From contig JAAUZH010000013.1 of the NCBI GenBank assembly GCA_014804675.1, forward strand, positions 282,591 to 346,590: 64,000 bases of DNA, given 5' to 3'. Below, in pieces: positions 16,420-24,798 of the stretch (its first letter is position 1; each line of letters begins with the position of its first letter). Below the pieces are notes generated by a model that saw only the letters and a list, made by a program, of their open reading frames with translations, made no database searches and was not told the DNA's origin. This DNA is from Lachnospiraceae bacterium. Lineage in GTDB: Bacteria; Bacillota; Clostridia; Lachnospirales; Lachnospiraceae. The translations under genes and the position numbers were made by a program.

Positions 16420-18546
16420 TCATTGCTCATTATCTGATTCGTTATTTTTTGCCAAAAGCAACATAATATCATTACTTCTTGCCACAAACTTGGTCATAGC
16501 TTCCGGAGATAACGGTGCGTTCTGCAGGCTTGCCAAATCGTAAAGCTGCTCGCAGATCATGGAAACGTTTTCCCCCTCTTTATTGTCCAGCACGTATTGT
16601 ACCAGCGGATGATTTGCATTTAATACGAGGGTTTCTCCGGACTGACCGCCAAACATGTTCATATCCATGCCGGGCATTGCATACATCTTCATCATGTCCT
16701 GCATACGTCTGCTTTCTTCCGATACGGTAATCATGGAAGAAATCTTTTTGTTTTTCAGTTTATCTACTTTCACCTGAATATTTTCTTTTTTCAGCGCTTT
16801 TTTAAATACTTTAGAAAGCTCTTCTGCCGCTTCCTCCAATTCCTTCTGAGCCTTTTTGGAGGTTTTTGCCTTAAAGGTATCTGTCAAATCTGCATCGATA
16901 CGGCTGAATTTAATGCCTTCATTCTTTGCTTCCAGCTGGGAAATAAAAGGCTGGTCAATATTGTCAGTAAGGATGACTGCATCCATCTTTGCCTGCTTAA
17001 ACATGTTAATGTACTGGCTCTGCTGCTTTTCATCGGTTACATAGTAAATGACCTTTTCCTTCTTTTCTTCTTCCTCACTGTCTTCTTCGGAAGCGGGCTC
17101 TTCCGTAACCACTTCTGCTTCTACCTTTTCACCGTTTTCATCCACCACATCGGCTTTTTCCTCTTCCGTGTCAATGGGCTTCACTTCCAGACATTCCGGC
17201 AGGGTCATGAAATTGCCGTCCAGATTCTTAAACAGGATATAATCGGTCATCTTCTCGCAGAATTTATCATCCTTCAGGCAGCCGAACTTGATAAACGGGC
17301 TGATGTCATCCCAGTATTTTTCATATTCTTCCTTTTCGGTCTTGCACATGCCGGATAATTTATCGGCAACCTTTTTGGAAATATAATCGGAAATCTTCTT
17401 TACGAAGCCATCGTTCTGCAATGCGCTTCTGGACACATTTAAAGGCAGGTCCGGACAGTCGATGACACCCTTTAAGAGCATTAAGAACTCGGGAATGACT
17501 TCTTTGATATTGTCCGCAATAAATACCTGATTGTTGTAAAGCTTGATGGTTCCTTCTATGGATTCGTATTCCATATTTATCTTTGGGAAATACAAAATAC
17601 CTTTCAAATTAAAAGGATAATCCATATTCAAATGAATCCAGAACAAAGGCTCCTTGTAATCCTGAAATACCTTCCGGTAAAATTCCAGATATTCTTCCTT
17701 TGTACACTCATTGGGATGCTTTGCCCAAAGAGGATTGGTATCATTTAATAATTCCGGGCGCTTTTTAATCTTCAGCTTTTCTACCGGTGGCTCCTTTTCT
17801 CCTGTTTCCTTGCCTTCCTCATCCAGAACCGGCTTGCCCTCTTCCGTAATATTCTCTACCACTTCATCCGTATCCAGTTTTTCATCAGTCAGGATAATCT
17901 GTGTCTCTGTGGTATTTTCCTTGCTTAAATAGATTTCCGTAGGCATGAAAGAACAATATTTCTTTATCACCTCTCTTGCCTTATATTCATTGCAGAATTC
18001 CAGGCATTCTTCATTTAAGAACAGAGTGATCTTCGTTCCTACTTCTGCCTTATCCCCTTCCTTCATATCATATTCCGTACCGCCGTCACATTCCCAATGT
18101 ACCGGCTTTGCGCCTTCTTTATAAGAAAGAGTATCAATGTGTACCTCATCTGCTACCATAAAGGCAGAATAAAATCCAAGTCCGAAATGACCGATAATCT
18201 GATCCTCATTTGTTTTATCCTTATACTTTTCAATAAAATCCGTTGCACCGGAGAAAGCAATCTGGTTAATGTACTCTTCTACTTCTTCGCTTGTCATGCC
18301 GATACCATTATCTATAAAAGTAAGTGTTTTCTTTTCCGGATTTACAAATACTTCCATCTTGGCTTTATAATCATCCGGAAGAGAATATTCTCCCATCATA
18401 TCCAGCTTTTTTAATTTTGTAATGGCATCGCAGCCATTTGAAATCAATTCCCTGTAAAAAATATCATGGTCCGAATACAACCATTTCTTAATAATCGGAA
18501 ATATATTATCGCTGTTAATTGACAAATTTCCATGCTTTTCTGACAT
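16420..18546 (-). CDS. htpG: molecular chaperone HtpG (Hsp90)
   Basis: 708 aa. The N-terminal GHKL ATPase has ELISNGCDAITK, FIDNGIGMT and GHFGLGFYSAFMVAD; the middle domain (about 250-500) contains LNVSRSALQNDGFVKKI; a C-terminal dimerisation domain follows. Acidic insertions (VDENGEKVEAEVVTEE and a Glu-rich run around 490) resemble those in other Clostridia. HtpG refolds or holds stressed proteins. The ATG at 18546 fits the conserved N-terminus MSEKHGN and an AAGGA site; a GTG three codons upstream is less likely. It has a sigma-A promoter and a perfect CIRCE upstream. Confidence 0.96.
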   Translation of the reverse strand: MSEKHGNLSINSDNIFPIIKKWLYSDHDIFYRELISNGCDAITKLKKLDMMGEYSLPDDYKAKMEVFVNPEKKTLTFIDNGIGMTSEEVEEYINQIAFSGATDFIEKYKDKTNEDQIIGHFGLGFYSAFMVADEVHIDTLSYKEGAKPVHWECDGGTEYDMKEGDKAEVGTKITLFLNEECLEFCNEYKAREVIKKYCSFMPTEIYLSKENTTETQIILTDEKLDTDEVVENITEEGKPVLDEEGKETGEKEPPVEKLKIKKRPELLNDTNPLWAKHPNECTKEEYLEFYRKVFQDYKEPLFWIHLNMDYPFNLKGILYFPKINMEYESIEGTIKLYNNQVFIADNIKEVIPEFLMLLKGVIDCPDLPLNVSRSALQNDGFVKKISDYISKKVADKLSGMCKTEKEEYEKYWDDISPFIKFGCLKDDKFCEKMTDYILFKNLDGNFMTLPECLEVKPIDTEEEKADVVDENGEKVEAEVVTEEPASEEDSEEEEKKEKVIYYVTDEKQQSQYINMFKQAKMDAVILTDNIDQPFISQLEAKNEGIKFSRIDADLTDTFKAKTSKKAQKELEEAAEELSKVFKKALKKENIQVKVDKLKNKKISSMITVSEESRRMQDMMKMYAMPGMDMNMFGGQSGETLVLNANHPLVQYVLDNKEGENVSMICEQLYDLASLQNAPLSPEAMTKFVARSNDIMLLLAKNNESDNEQ

Positions 18547-18644
18547 ACTAATCACATTCCTTCCGTTTTTCTTTTCTTCGTTCTTATTCCGGCGCGGGCA
18601 CTACTTCCTTCTGCCCTCTGCCCGGAATTCTTTTCACAAAATAT

Positions 18645-18673
18645 AGTTTAAGCCTCCCTTATTTAAAAGTCAA
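18645..18673 (-). promoter_or_regulatory. sigma-A promoter of htpG
   Basis: On the minus strand TTGACT (18668-18673), a 17-bp spacer and TAAACT (18645-18650) lie about 100 bp upstream of the htpG start. Confidence 0.75.
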
Positions 18674-18680
18674 GAGGAAA

Positions 18681-18707
18681 TTAGCACTCATTTTTGACGA
18701 GTGCTAA
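18681..18707. promoter_or_regulatory. CIRCE operator (HrcA binding site)
   Basis: TTAGCACTC (18681-18689), nine bases and GAGTGCTAA (18699-18707) match the CIRCE consensus at every position. CIRCE is the binding site of the heat-shock repressor HrcA, normally found before hrcA-grpE-dnaK and groESL. Here it lies seven bases upstream of the htpG -35, rather than between transcription start and ribosome binding site. No other gene is close enough to be its target. Confidence 0.92.
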
Positions 18708-18784
18708 TAATTCTTGGGAAAGTGCGTAAATACTGGGGTTTTGGAATTCTAAAATTTTTCTAAATTGGGAAATGATGGGTGGTT

Positions 18785-19005
18785 TGGATAAAGAGGGACG
18801 CAGGAGCAGGCAGAGCCACAGGGGTGCAGGGCAGATTGGGGGAATAACAAGTCTTAGGGGCACGCTCCCGCTCTATGAAGACGCAGCGGTACTAACGCAC
18901 CAAAGTACGGTGCGTAAGGACCGGCGCCTTCATTAAGGCCCTTAAGACTTGTTATTCCCCCAATCTGCCCTGCACCCCTGCGGCTCTGCCTGCTCCTGCT
19001 GGATA
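18785..19005. repeat. long palindromic repeat, family 1, copy B
   Basis: Arms 18801-18856 and 18943-18998 pair over 55 of 56 positions. The first 17 bp of the left arm (18801-18817) and the core (18857-18942) match copy A closely. The inner 39 bp of each arm are unrelated to copy A but still self-complementary. The right flank GCTCCTGCTGGATATGGAAA recurs almost unchanged after copy D (45.06 kb). It lies upstream of the htpG control region and before a second palindrome; no gene lies in 18547-19406. Confidence 0.85.
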
Positions 19006-19133
19006 TGGAAATGCCAAGGTATAAAGGGGCTTAAAAGCCTGCAAATTCAAATCAACCTGAAAATTCTATAAGGGAAATCATAAAATATCACATTCATCCA
19101 TCACTTTCTAAGAATAATGCCTGAGACGAAACA

Positions 19134-19359
19134 GCAAAAGAGGGAGGGGAAGGATTTCACTGCATTGTTTTTGACAGCACTTTTCCTTAACAGCCCGCCC
19201 AAAACCCAGGGTAAAATTGCCACGGACGGCAATTTTAGGCATATTGCGGCACGGATGCCGCTATATGCCGACCCGGACGGTACCAGCACCCTCTCCGGGC
19301 TGTTTAGGAAAAGCGCTGCCAAAAACACCGCAGTGAAATCCTTCCCCTCCCTCTTTTGC
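19134..19359. repeat. second type of long palindrome (copy E)
   Basis: Arms 19134-19197 and 19296-19359 are 64-bp inverted copies with five differences. The 98-bp centre holds two further hairpins: AAAATTGCC/GGCAATTTT near 19212-19236 and a GGCATAT...ATATGCC stem with GCGGCA/TGCCGC near 19238-19269. Three of the five arm differences become G-U pairs if the minus strand is transcribed. Read on the minus strand its outer edge GAGGGACGCA matches the outer edge of copy B, so the two may share an origin. It lies directly after the PrsA-like gene. Frames of 100 codons open on both strands because of the palindrome. Confidence 0.8.
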
Positions 19360-19406
19360 GTCCCTCCTGCCACTCCCAAAAGCCCGCAACACTCTTTTCT
19401 CACTAC

Positions 19407-20498
19407 CTACTTTTCTTGAAAAACCCCCTGAAAATACTTATCATATATCTGAAAAAACTCCACCGTATCCATATTTTCTCCCGCTTCCAAAGTAACGCTG
19501 TCCCAAAGCTCTTCATTTAAATTCCGCACCTGGCTTTTCACGAAATCATCATAAACCTGATTAAAAGCTTCCTTTTTTCTCTGTTCCACGATTTTTACTT
19601 TATTGACATCGGTTTCCTTCCGGTCAAAGGTGCTGACGCATTTAATAATATAGTAACCATACTCTGTTTCCACCACATTGCTGATGGCATCTGTGCTTAA
19701 GTTAAAGGCGGCTTCCTCAAGGACAGCTTCCATTTCCCCCTTTCCAAAGGAATAGGTGCTGTTCTCATCCTCACTGTATTGGTTGATCAATGTATCAAAA
19801 TCTTCACCTGACCTTGCCAATGCCAATATTTCCTCCGCCTTTTTTTTCGTGTCGGCTTTTGTTTCTTCTGTATAAGGAATCCTGTTCTTTTCGCCATCCA
19901 GGGAATAGTTCTTTAAGAAAATCACTTTCACCGTAATGGTTCTTGCTTCATCGTCACTTATTTCCGGGTTCACATCCTGTATAATGGAATAATAGATTTT
20001 ATCTGAAAGGGCATATTCCCCATAAAGCTGCTCAATCAATTGCTCATTGGCACTCAGATACTCTATTTCTTCTGCTGAAAGGGTCTGGTAATACTCCAAA
20101 GCCGCCTGGCTTACCAGTTTCTGCTCATGCTCCGAAAGTGCAATCTCATGTTCCTGTGCCAGAAGGTTCATAGTCTTTATCTGGGCAACTCTCGCAATGA
20201 CTGTGTCCTTTACTTTTTCTTCCAGAGTGCCATCCTCCAGCCTGGTATTCCAAATCCGGGCTCCGTAAATGCTTTCGTACTGATTTTTCGTATTTAGCAG
20301 GTAAACCTTGATTTCCGGCAGCATACAGGAGCTTTTTCCAATGCGGAATATTTCATCCGCTGCAAAGCCCGTTGTAAGCACTACCTTTGTTTCACCTCCA
20401 TCATCTTCTGTTCCTTTTTTGCAACCTGTCACTGCTGTCAGAAATATCAAAAGGACTATGAATACCATCATTCCTTTTTTTCCGTTTCTTTCTCTCAC
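19407..20498 (-). CDS. PrsA-like lipoprotein, peptidyl-prolyl isomerase
   Basis: 363 aa. A lipoprotein signal peptide ends in the lipobox LTAVTGC (Cys about 26), so the protein is anchored outside the membrane. A parvulin (PpiC) domain lies at about 170-290, with ARSGEDFDTLINQYSED and VVETEYGYYIIKCV. PrsA-type foldases help secreted proteins fold after export. The start is GTG at 20498, overlapping the sbcC stop as GTGA, with GGAGG nine bases upstream. Coupling of a surface foldase to sbcCD is unusual in function but clear from the overlap. Confidence 0.88.
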   Translation of the reverse strand: MRERNGKKGMMVFIVLLIFLTAVTGCKKGTEDDGGETKVVLTTGFAADEIFRIGKSSCMLPEIKVYLLNTKNQYESIYGARIWNTRLEDGTLEEKVKDTVIARVAQIKTMNLLAQEHEIALSEHEQKLVSQAALEYYQTLSAEEIEYLSANEQLIEQLYGEYALSDKIYYSIIQDVNPEISDDEARTITVKVIFLKNYSLDGEKNRIPYTEETKADTKKKAEEILALARSGEDFDTLINQYSEDENSTYSFGKGEMEAVLEEAAFNLSTDAISNVVETEYGYYIIKCVSTFDRKETDVNKVKIVEQRKKEAFNQVYDDFVKSQVRNLNEELWDSVTLEAGENMDTVEFFQIYDKYFQGVFQEK

Positions 20499-23167
20499 TT
20501 TGTATAATCCTCCACTATGATTTTACTTCCTTTCACGGACTTCTCCACCAGAATCTTTTCCGGTATCCGTTCCCGAAGCTCCGGCACATGGGAAATGATT
20601 CCAATCATCCGGTCATGCTCCACAAGGGAATAAAGAGCCTTTACCGCCTGGTCCAAAGATTCCCCGTCAAGAGCTCCAAATCCTTCATCCACGAACAAGG
20701 TCTCCACCTGGATTCCTCCCCGGTTCTGCTGTATCACATCGCTAAGCCCCAAGGACAAAGACAAGGAGGCTTTCAAAGCTTCGCCGCCAGACAGGGTTTT
20801 TACCGAACGGCTTTTTCCCGTATAATGGTCAAATACGGCAATTTCCAGATTGTCCTTGGTCCTGCCGTCCCCTACTTCCGAAACCCTTTCCATCAAGAAA
20901 CGGTTCCCTGTCATTTTTTCAAACCGAAGATTGGCAGCCTCTAAAATCTCATCAAAATATCCGGTCAGCACATATTGTTCAAATACCAGTCTTTTTTTAT
21001 TATTCCCGGCGGCAGTATTTTCCAATCCTTTTATAATCCCATATTCTTCCTGTACCTTTTCCCACTGCTCCAGCTTTTCTTTCAGTCCTTTTATGACTCT
21101 TTTCATGGTGTCTAAGCCTATGACCAGTTTTTCCTTTTCCTTTAATGCTTCATCCCGTTTTTTCTTTATTTCCTCCGCTTCCTGCTTCAGCAAGGACAAG
21201 TCCACTCGTTCAAGCTTCCTGCATTCTTTCACAAGCGCCTTATTTTGTTCTGTCAGAGTATGAAGCTTTTTCTGATAGTCGTCCAGCCTTTTCCGTTCTG
21301 CCTCCAGCTTTTCCGGCTCCATGCGTTTTTCCAAAAAAGCTTTCTCTCCGGAAAACTTCTGTTCCTTCAAGGCTTCCTTCCAACGGGCAGCAGCTTCCTT
21401 TTCTCTTTCCTTTGCCTGTTCCTTTTCTTTTGTTGCTGCCTCTAACAGAGAGCTTATGGAAATAAGCTCTTTTTCCAGCTCCTCCCACTGCTTACGCTTT
21501 TCTTCATAAACAGGCTTTAAGGCACACAACTCTTCCTCCGGAATATGCTCTGCCTCCTTTTTCTGTCCGGTCTGTAAAATGCTAACAATCTCTTTCCTCT
21601 TTTCTATTAGTTTACATAACCTATCCTTCTTTGCCGAAACTTCGTTGGAAAGCTCTTCTGACTGGTGGCAAAGAGCCTGCACCCGCTCCAGCATTTTACT
21701 TGCCTCCCCATGAATTTGAAACAACTCTTTCTCTTCTTTTTCATAGGCTTCCTTTAGCTCCCTTAGCTCTTCTTCACTTAAAATACCCTCTTCCGCCCTG
21801 GCAATATGGGGATGTGTCAGGGAGCCGCAGACAGGGCAGGGCTTTCCTTCTTCCAAAAGAGAGGCAGCAAGACCGATGGCTGCCCGCTTTCGTTCTCTGT
21901 CCTTTTCCTCATACAACTCCTTTTTCTGCTTTACGATTTTATCCTTTTCTTCATAGCTCTTTTGGCGGCTTTCCAGCTTTTGTTCCTCTTTTTTTCTTTG
22001 CTTTTCCTTTTCGGACAAATCTTTCTTTAATTGCAGAAGGTCTTCTGATAATTGAAAAAGTTCCTGATAAACGGCTTCCTTTTCCTTGAAAATCTTCAGC
22101 TCCCCTTGCTTTTCCTTTCGTGCTCTTTTTTTGGAACTGTAATCTTTTTCTCTTTCCGTCACCTGCAGGACTGCTTTTTTTAGCTCCATCCATTCCCGGT
22201 ATGGAGCTTCTATGTAAACCGCCTTCTGGGCAGCGGCTGCTGCCTCTTGGCGCTTTTTCATTTCCGCTTCATCTGCTTTCAGCTCCATCAGGCTCTTTTC
22301 TGTTTTTTCCTGCTCATCCAGCTTTCCATTTGCCTGCTTTGCCTGTTCCAGCTTTTTGTTTATTTTTTCATATTGAAGCTCCAGTTTTTTGATTGCTTCC
22401 TCTTCCTTCTTTTTAAAGGCTTCCTGTTTCTTTTTTTCTTCCTCTAAATAGTCCTTGATCTGCTCATAGTGATAGCTTTCTCCCTGAGTAAGCTCCTGCC
22501 AGGCTGCCTCTTCCATGGAAATATGGGCGATATCCTCATCCATTTTATCTTTTAAGGACTTTCCTTCTGCGTACAATGCCTTTGTCCTTGTCTTTAACTC
22601 CCCTGTAAATTTATCATACAGTGTGGTGCCGAAAATCTCCCGGAATATTTTCGTCTTGTCCTGAGGTGAGGCATACAAAAGCCGTGTAAATTCTCCCTGG
22701 GCAAGCATGGTGGTCTGCTTAAACTGCCTGTAATCCAACGCAAGAAGCTGCCGTATCCTTTTGGTAACTTCCTTTGGTCCTTCCACTACCGTTCCATCAG
22801 GCAGAAAAAGCCTTGCCCGCTCCTTTTCCTCCGCCAGCTCCCCAACTCCTTTTTTCCGCTTTTTAGGTCTGAAATATTTGGGATTTCTCTCAATCCGGTA
22901 GACTTCTCCTTTATGGGAAAAAACCAGATTCACATAGGTTTCCGTCCCTTCCTTGGAAAAATCGCTCCGAAGTGTTTCCCTTTCCCGCATTTCTCCGCTT
23001 GTCTCCCCGTAAAGGGCAAAGGTGATTCCGTCAAATATAGTAGTTTTTCCCCCTCCGGTAGGTCCTGTAATCAAAAACAATCCCTTTCCCTCAAAGGGGG
23101 AAAAATCAATGGTTTCCTTTTCCCGGTACGGTCCCCAGGCGGAAAGTGTCATTTCAATAGGCTTCAT
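20495..23167 (-). CDS. sbcC: exonuclease SbcC (Rad50-like ATPase)
   Basis: 890 aa. The N-terminal ABC half has Walker A GPTGGGKTT (residues 35-43) and the Q-loop FKQTTMLAQGEF. Long coiled coils (about 190-420 and 480-720) flank the zinc hook CPVC (about residue 447). The C-terminal half has the signature LSGGEALKASLSLSLGLSD and Walker B TLFVDEGFGALD. With SbcD it forms the Mre11-Rad50-type nuclease that cuts hairpins and blocked DNA ends, which is relevant in a genome with long palindromes. GAGAGG precedes the ATG; sbcD lies 32 bp upstream. Confidence 0.95.
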   Translation of the reverse strand: MKPIEMTLSAWGPYREKETIDFSPFEGKGLFLITGPTGGGKTTIFDGITFALYGETSGEMRERETLRSDFSKEGTETYVNLVFSHKGEVYRIERNPKYFRPKKRKKGVGELAEEKERARLFLPDGTVVEGPKEVTKRIRQLLALDYRQFKQTTMLAQGEFTRLLYASPQDKTKIFREIFGTTLYDKFTGELKTRTKALYAEGKSLKDKMDEDIAHISMEEAAWQELTQGESYHYEQIKDYLEEEKKKQEAFKKKEEEAIKKLELQYEKINKKLEQAKQANGKLDEQEKTEKSLMELKADEAEMKKRQEAAAAAQKAVYIEAPYREWMELKKAVLQVTEREKDYSSKKRARKEKQGELKIFKEKEAVYQELFQLSEDLLQLKKDLSEKEKQRKKEEQKLESRQKSYEEKDKIVKQKKELYEEKDRERKRAAIGLAASLLEEGKPCPVCGSLTHPHIARAEEGILSEEELRELKEAYEKEEKELFQIHGEASKMLERVQALCHQSEELSNEVSAKKDRLCKLIEKRKEIVSILQTGQKKEAEHIPEEELCALKPVYEEKRKQWEELEKELISISSLLEAATKEKEQAKEREKEAAARWKEALKEQKFSGEKAFLEKRMEPEKLEAERKRLDDYQKKLHTLTEQNKALVKECRKLERVDLSLLKQEAEEIKKKRDEALKEKEKLVIGLDTMKRVIKGLKEKLEQWEKVQEEYGIIKGLENTAAGNNKKRLVFEQYVLTGYFDEILEAANLRFEKMTGNRFLMERVSEVGDGRTKDNLEIAVFDHYTGKSRSVKTLSGGEALKASLSLSLGLSDVIQQNRGGIQVETLFVDEGFGALDGESLDQAVKALYSLVEHDRMIGIISHVPELRERIPEKILVEKSVKGSKIIVEDYTK

Positions 23168-23199
23168 GCTTTCCTCTCTTCATTCCTTTAAATTCTATT

Positions 23200-24324
23200 T
23201 TATTTCATCAGGGCTTTGTCCATCATTTCTTCTGCTGCAGCAAGCTGCTTTTCACTCATGTCCTTTTCCTCTACATAAGTGTAAAAATCCCGAAACAGCT
23301 CAATTCCGCTTTTTTTCTTTCTGGTAATCTGCTGCCTTCTTTGGTTAACATTCGCTAACTCTTTTTCCTTTAATATAATTTCCATGGCATTAGGATATAC
23401 GCTGCGAAGCACTGCCATTGGCTCCATAAGGGCTTCCTCATTGGTAAGCACCGCCCGGATATAATCCTCTCTGTTTTCCAGGGCTGCAATCTGCTCCTTA
23501 GTAAGCTCCCACAAATCCCCTTCCACGGTCCGCACCTGTCTTAAGGGCTTTAAGGGCACCTTTTTTACCACTACCTCTCCCGGCTTTAAAAGCTCCACCA
23601 GCTGTACGGTTTTGCTGCTGTTTTCCGAAAAGGAATAGGCAAGGGGCGATCCAGCATAATATACATGGTTTTTCCCTACCTTCTGTGCCTTATGGAGATG
23701 TCCTAATGCCACGTAATCAAATTCCTCAAAAAGGGCAGGAGACACCATATCGATTCCGCCTACATATACGGTATTTTCCGATTCGGAAAGCTCAGGCTCA
23801 CAGTTCTTTCCCCCTACAAAGTAATGGGTCATCAGCACATTCCGCTTCCCTTTGTCCAGAGAAACGGCTTCCTTCATGATTTTTTCCACGCCTTCCCCTT
23901 CCGTCCTTGCCTGAAGCTGTCCCGGTCTGACAAAGGGAAGCAGGAAAAAGTCCACCTCTCCGTATTCATCCTCTAAGGTTACCTGCTTCACCTGTCCTTC
24001 CCAGGTGCCTGCAATGTAAAGCCTGTTTTCTTCAAACAGTCTTCCCCCAAAGGAAAGCCGCTCCGGAGAATCGTGGTTGCCGCTTATGACCATGGTAACG
24101 ATTCCCTCCTTGACACAGGCGGTAAGAAACTCGTCAAAAACCGTTACCGCCTCTGTAGAAGGAATGCTCCTGTCATAAATATCCCCTGCCAGCAAAAGCA
24201 CATCCACCTGCTCCTTTCTGGCAATCTCCAGTATTTGATTCAATATATATGCCTGATCCTCATACAAGGGAAATTCATACATGGTCTTTCCAATATGAAG
24301 ATCTGCCGTATGTAATAATTTCAT
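23200..24324 (-). CDS. sbcD: exonuclease SbcD (Mre11-like nuclease)
   Basis: 374 aa. Phosphodiesterase motifs run in order: LHTADLHIGK, LLAGDIYDR, VISGNHDSPERL, MTHYFVGG and LGHLHKAQKVG, giving the metal ligands of the Mre11 fold. It is the nuclease subunit of SbcCD. I start it at 24324 (MKLLHTADLH) because this is the family's N-terminus and GGAAGG is adjacent. The nine codons open upstream (MDWDEKGKE) are relics of an alpha-amylase gene, not part of SbcD. Confidence 0.95.
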   Translation of the reverse strand: MKLLHTADLHIGKTMYEFPLYEDQAYILNQILEIARKEQVDVLLLAGDIYDRSIPSTEAVTVFDEFLTACVKEGIVTMVISGNHDSPERLSFGGRLFEENRLYIAGTWEGQVKQVTLEDEYGEVDFFLLPFVRPGQLQARTEGEGVEKIMKEAVSLDKGKRNVLMTHYFVGGKNCEPELSESENTVYVGGIDMVSPALFEEFDYVALGHLHKAQKVGKNHVYYAGSPLAYSFSENSSKTVQLVELLKPGEVVVKKVPLKPLRQVRTVEGDLWELTKEQIAALENREDYIRAVLTNEEALMEPMAVLRSVYPNAMEIILKEKELANVNQRRQQITRKKKSGIELFRDFYTYVEEKDMSEKQLAAAEEMMDKALMK

Positions 24325-24580
24325 TTCCTTCCCTTTTTCATCCCAGTCCACTCCGTCAAAGCAGGTCCAGTCCCATTGAAACTCCGAATAAGCGCCTTTG
24401 CCGTTTCAACTTCATCTGCACCCATCTATGATTCAGAACTATATCTCTAGCCCCCAAATGCCTGCCTTCTGCAGTTTCCGGATAGCCTGTATGTACTCTT
24501 TCTTCGTTCCATATTTAGTAGGTATGGTGTCCTTCTGGTAAAATTAGACACCATAACCTACATCCCGATTTGACGGATTT
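24325..24580 (-). pseudogene. decayed GH13 alpha-amylase gene fragment
   Basis: The minus strand reads DVGYGV, a stop, then FYQKDTIPTKYGTKKEYIQA and IRKLQKAGI; after a frameshift DIVLNH; after another MGADEVETA; then after a deletion YSEFQWDWTCFDGVDWDEKG, which runs straight into sbcD. These blocks occur in the same order in cytoplasmic GH13 alpha-amylases (DVGYGVYDLYDLGEF, QKGTVPTKYGTKEEYL, YADVVLNHRMGADETE, FxWxxFDGVDYDE). Stops, frameshifts and internal deletions make it non-functional. Decay probably followed loss of selection; sbcD now lies at its broken end. The left boundary near 24580 is approximate. Confidence 0.8.
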
Positions 24581-24619
24581 TGCAATATTTTCACGTCTCC
24601 TACAACAGTTTACCACATG

Positions 24620-24651
24620 GAGAAGAAAAAAACAGGATTTTTCTCCTGTTT
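24620..24651 (-). terminator. terminator of the hybrid kinase gene
   Basis: On the minus strand AAACAGGA (24651-24644) pairs with TCCTGTTT (24637-24630) around a 6-nt loop and is followed by TTTTTTCTTCT. It lies about 150 bp past the kinase stop codon. The rest of 24652-24798 shows nothing. Confidence 0.7.
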
Positions 24652-24798
24652 CTCTTAAAAAATGGTTTGATGGGATGGCATGGGGCGGACAGCTCTGCAG
24701 CTTCTAAATCAATTTTCGCTTCAATCACTGCCGCCTTCCCATTTCTCTTTCGTCACCCGCTGTTTCAAATCCTATTCTCATACAAATTCGTTGTCTGT

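Noticed and set aside
18681..18863. 60-codon minus-strand frame across the CIRCE and palindrome B
   Set aside because: It starts inside the palindrome arm and covers a regulatory site; no ribosome binding site.
19101..19419. Two 100-codon frames on opposite strands sharing the peptide REGKDFTAxFLxALFLNSP
   Set aside because: Both are by-products of the 64-bp inverted arms of palindrome E: the same arm is read on each strand. Neither has a ribosome binding site, and the centre codes for unrelated residues.
20850..22447. Several plus-strand frames of 66-152 codons opposite sbcC
   Set aside because: They are antisense shadows of the Lys/Glu-rich coiled coils (giving Phe/Ser/Leu-rich peptides) without ribosome binding sites.
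24490..24562. Inverted repeat ATGGTGTC/GACACCAT as a regulatory hairpin before sbcD
   Set aside because: The bases belong to the decayed amylase gene (codons around DVGYGV and KDTIP), and no T-run follows; the symmetry is probably accidental.
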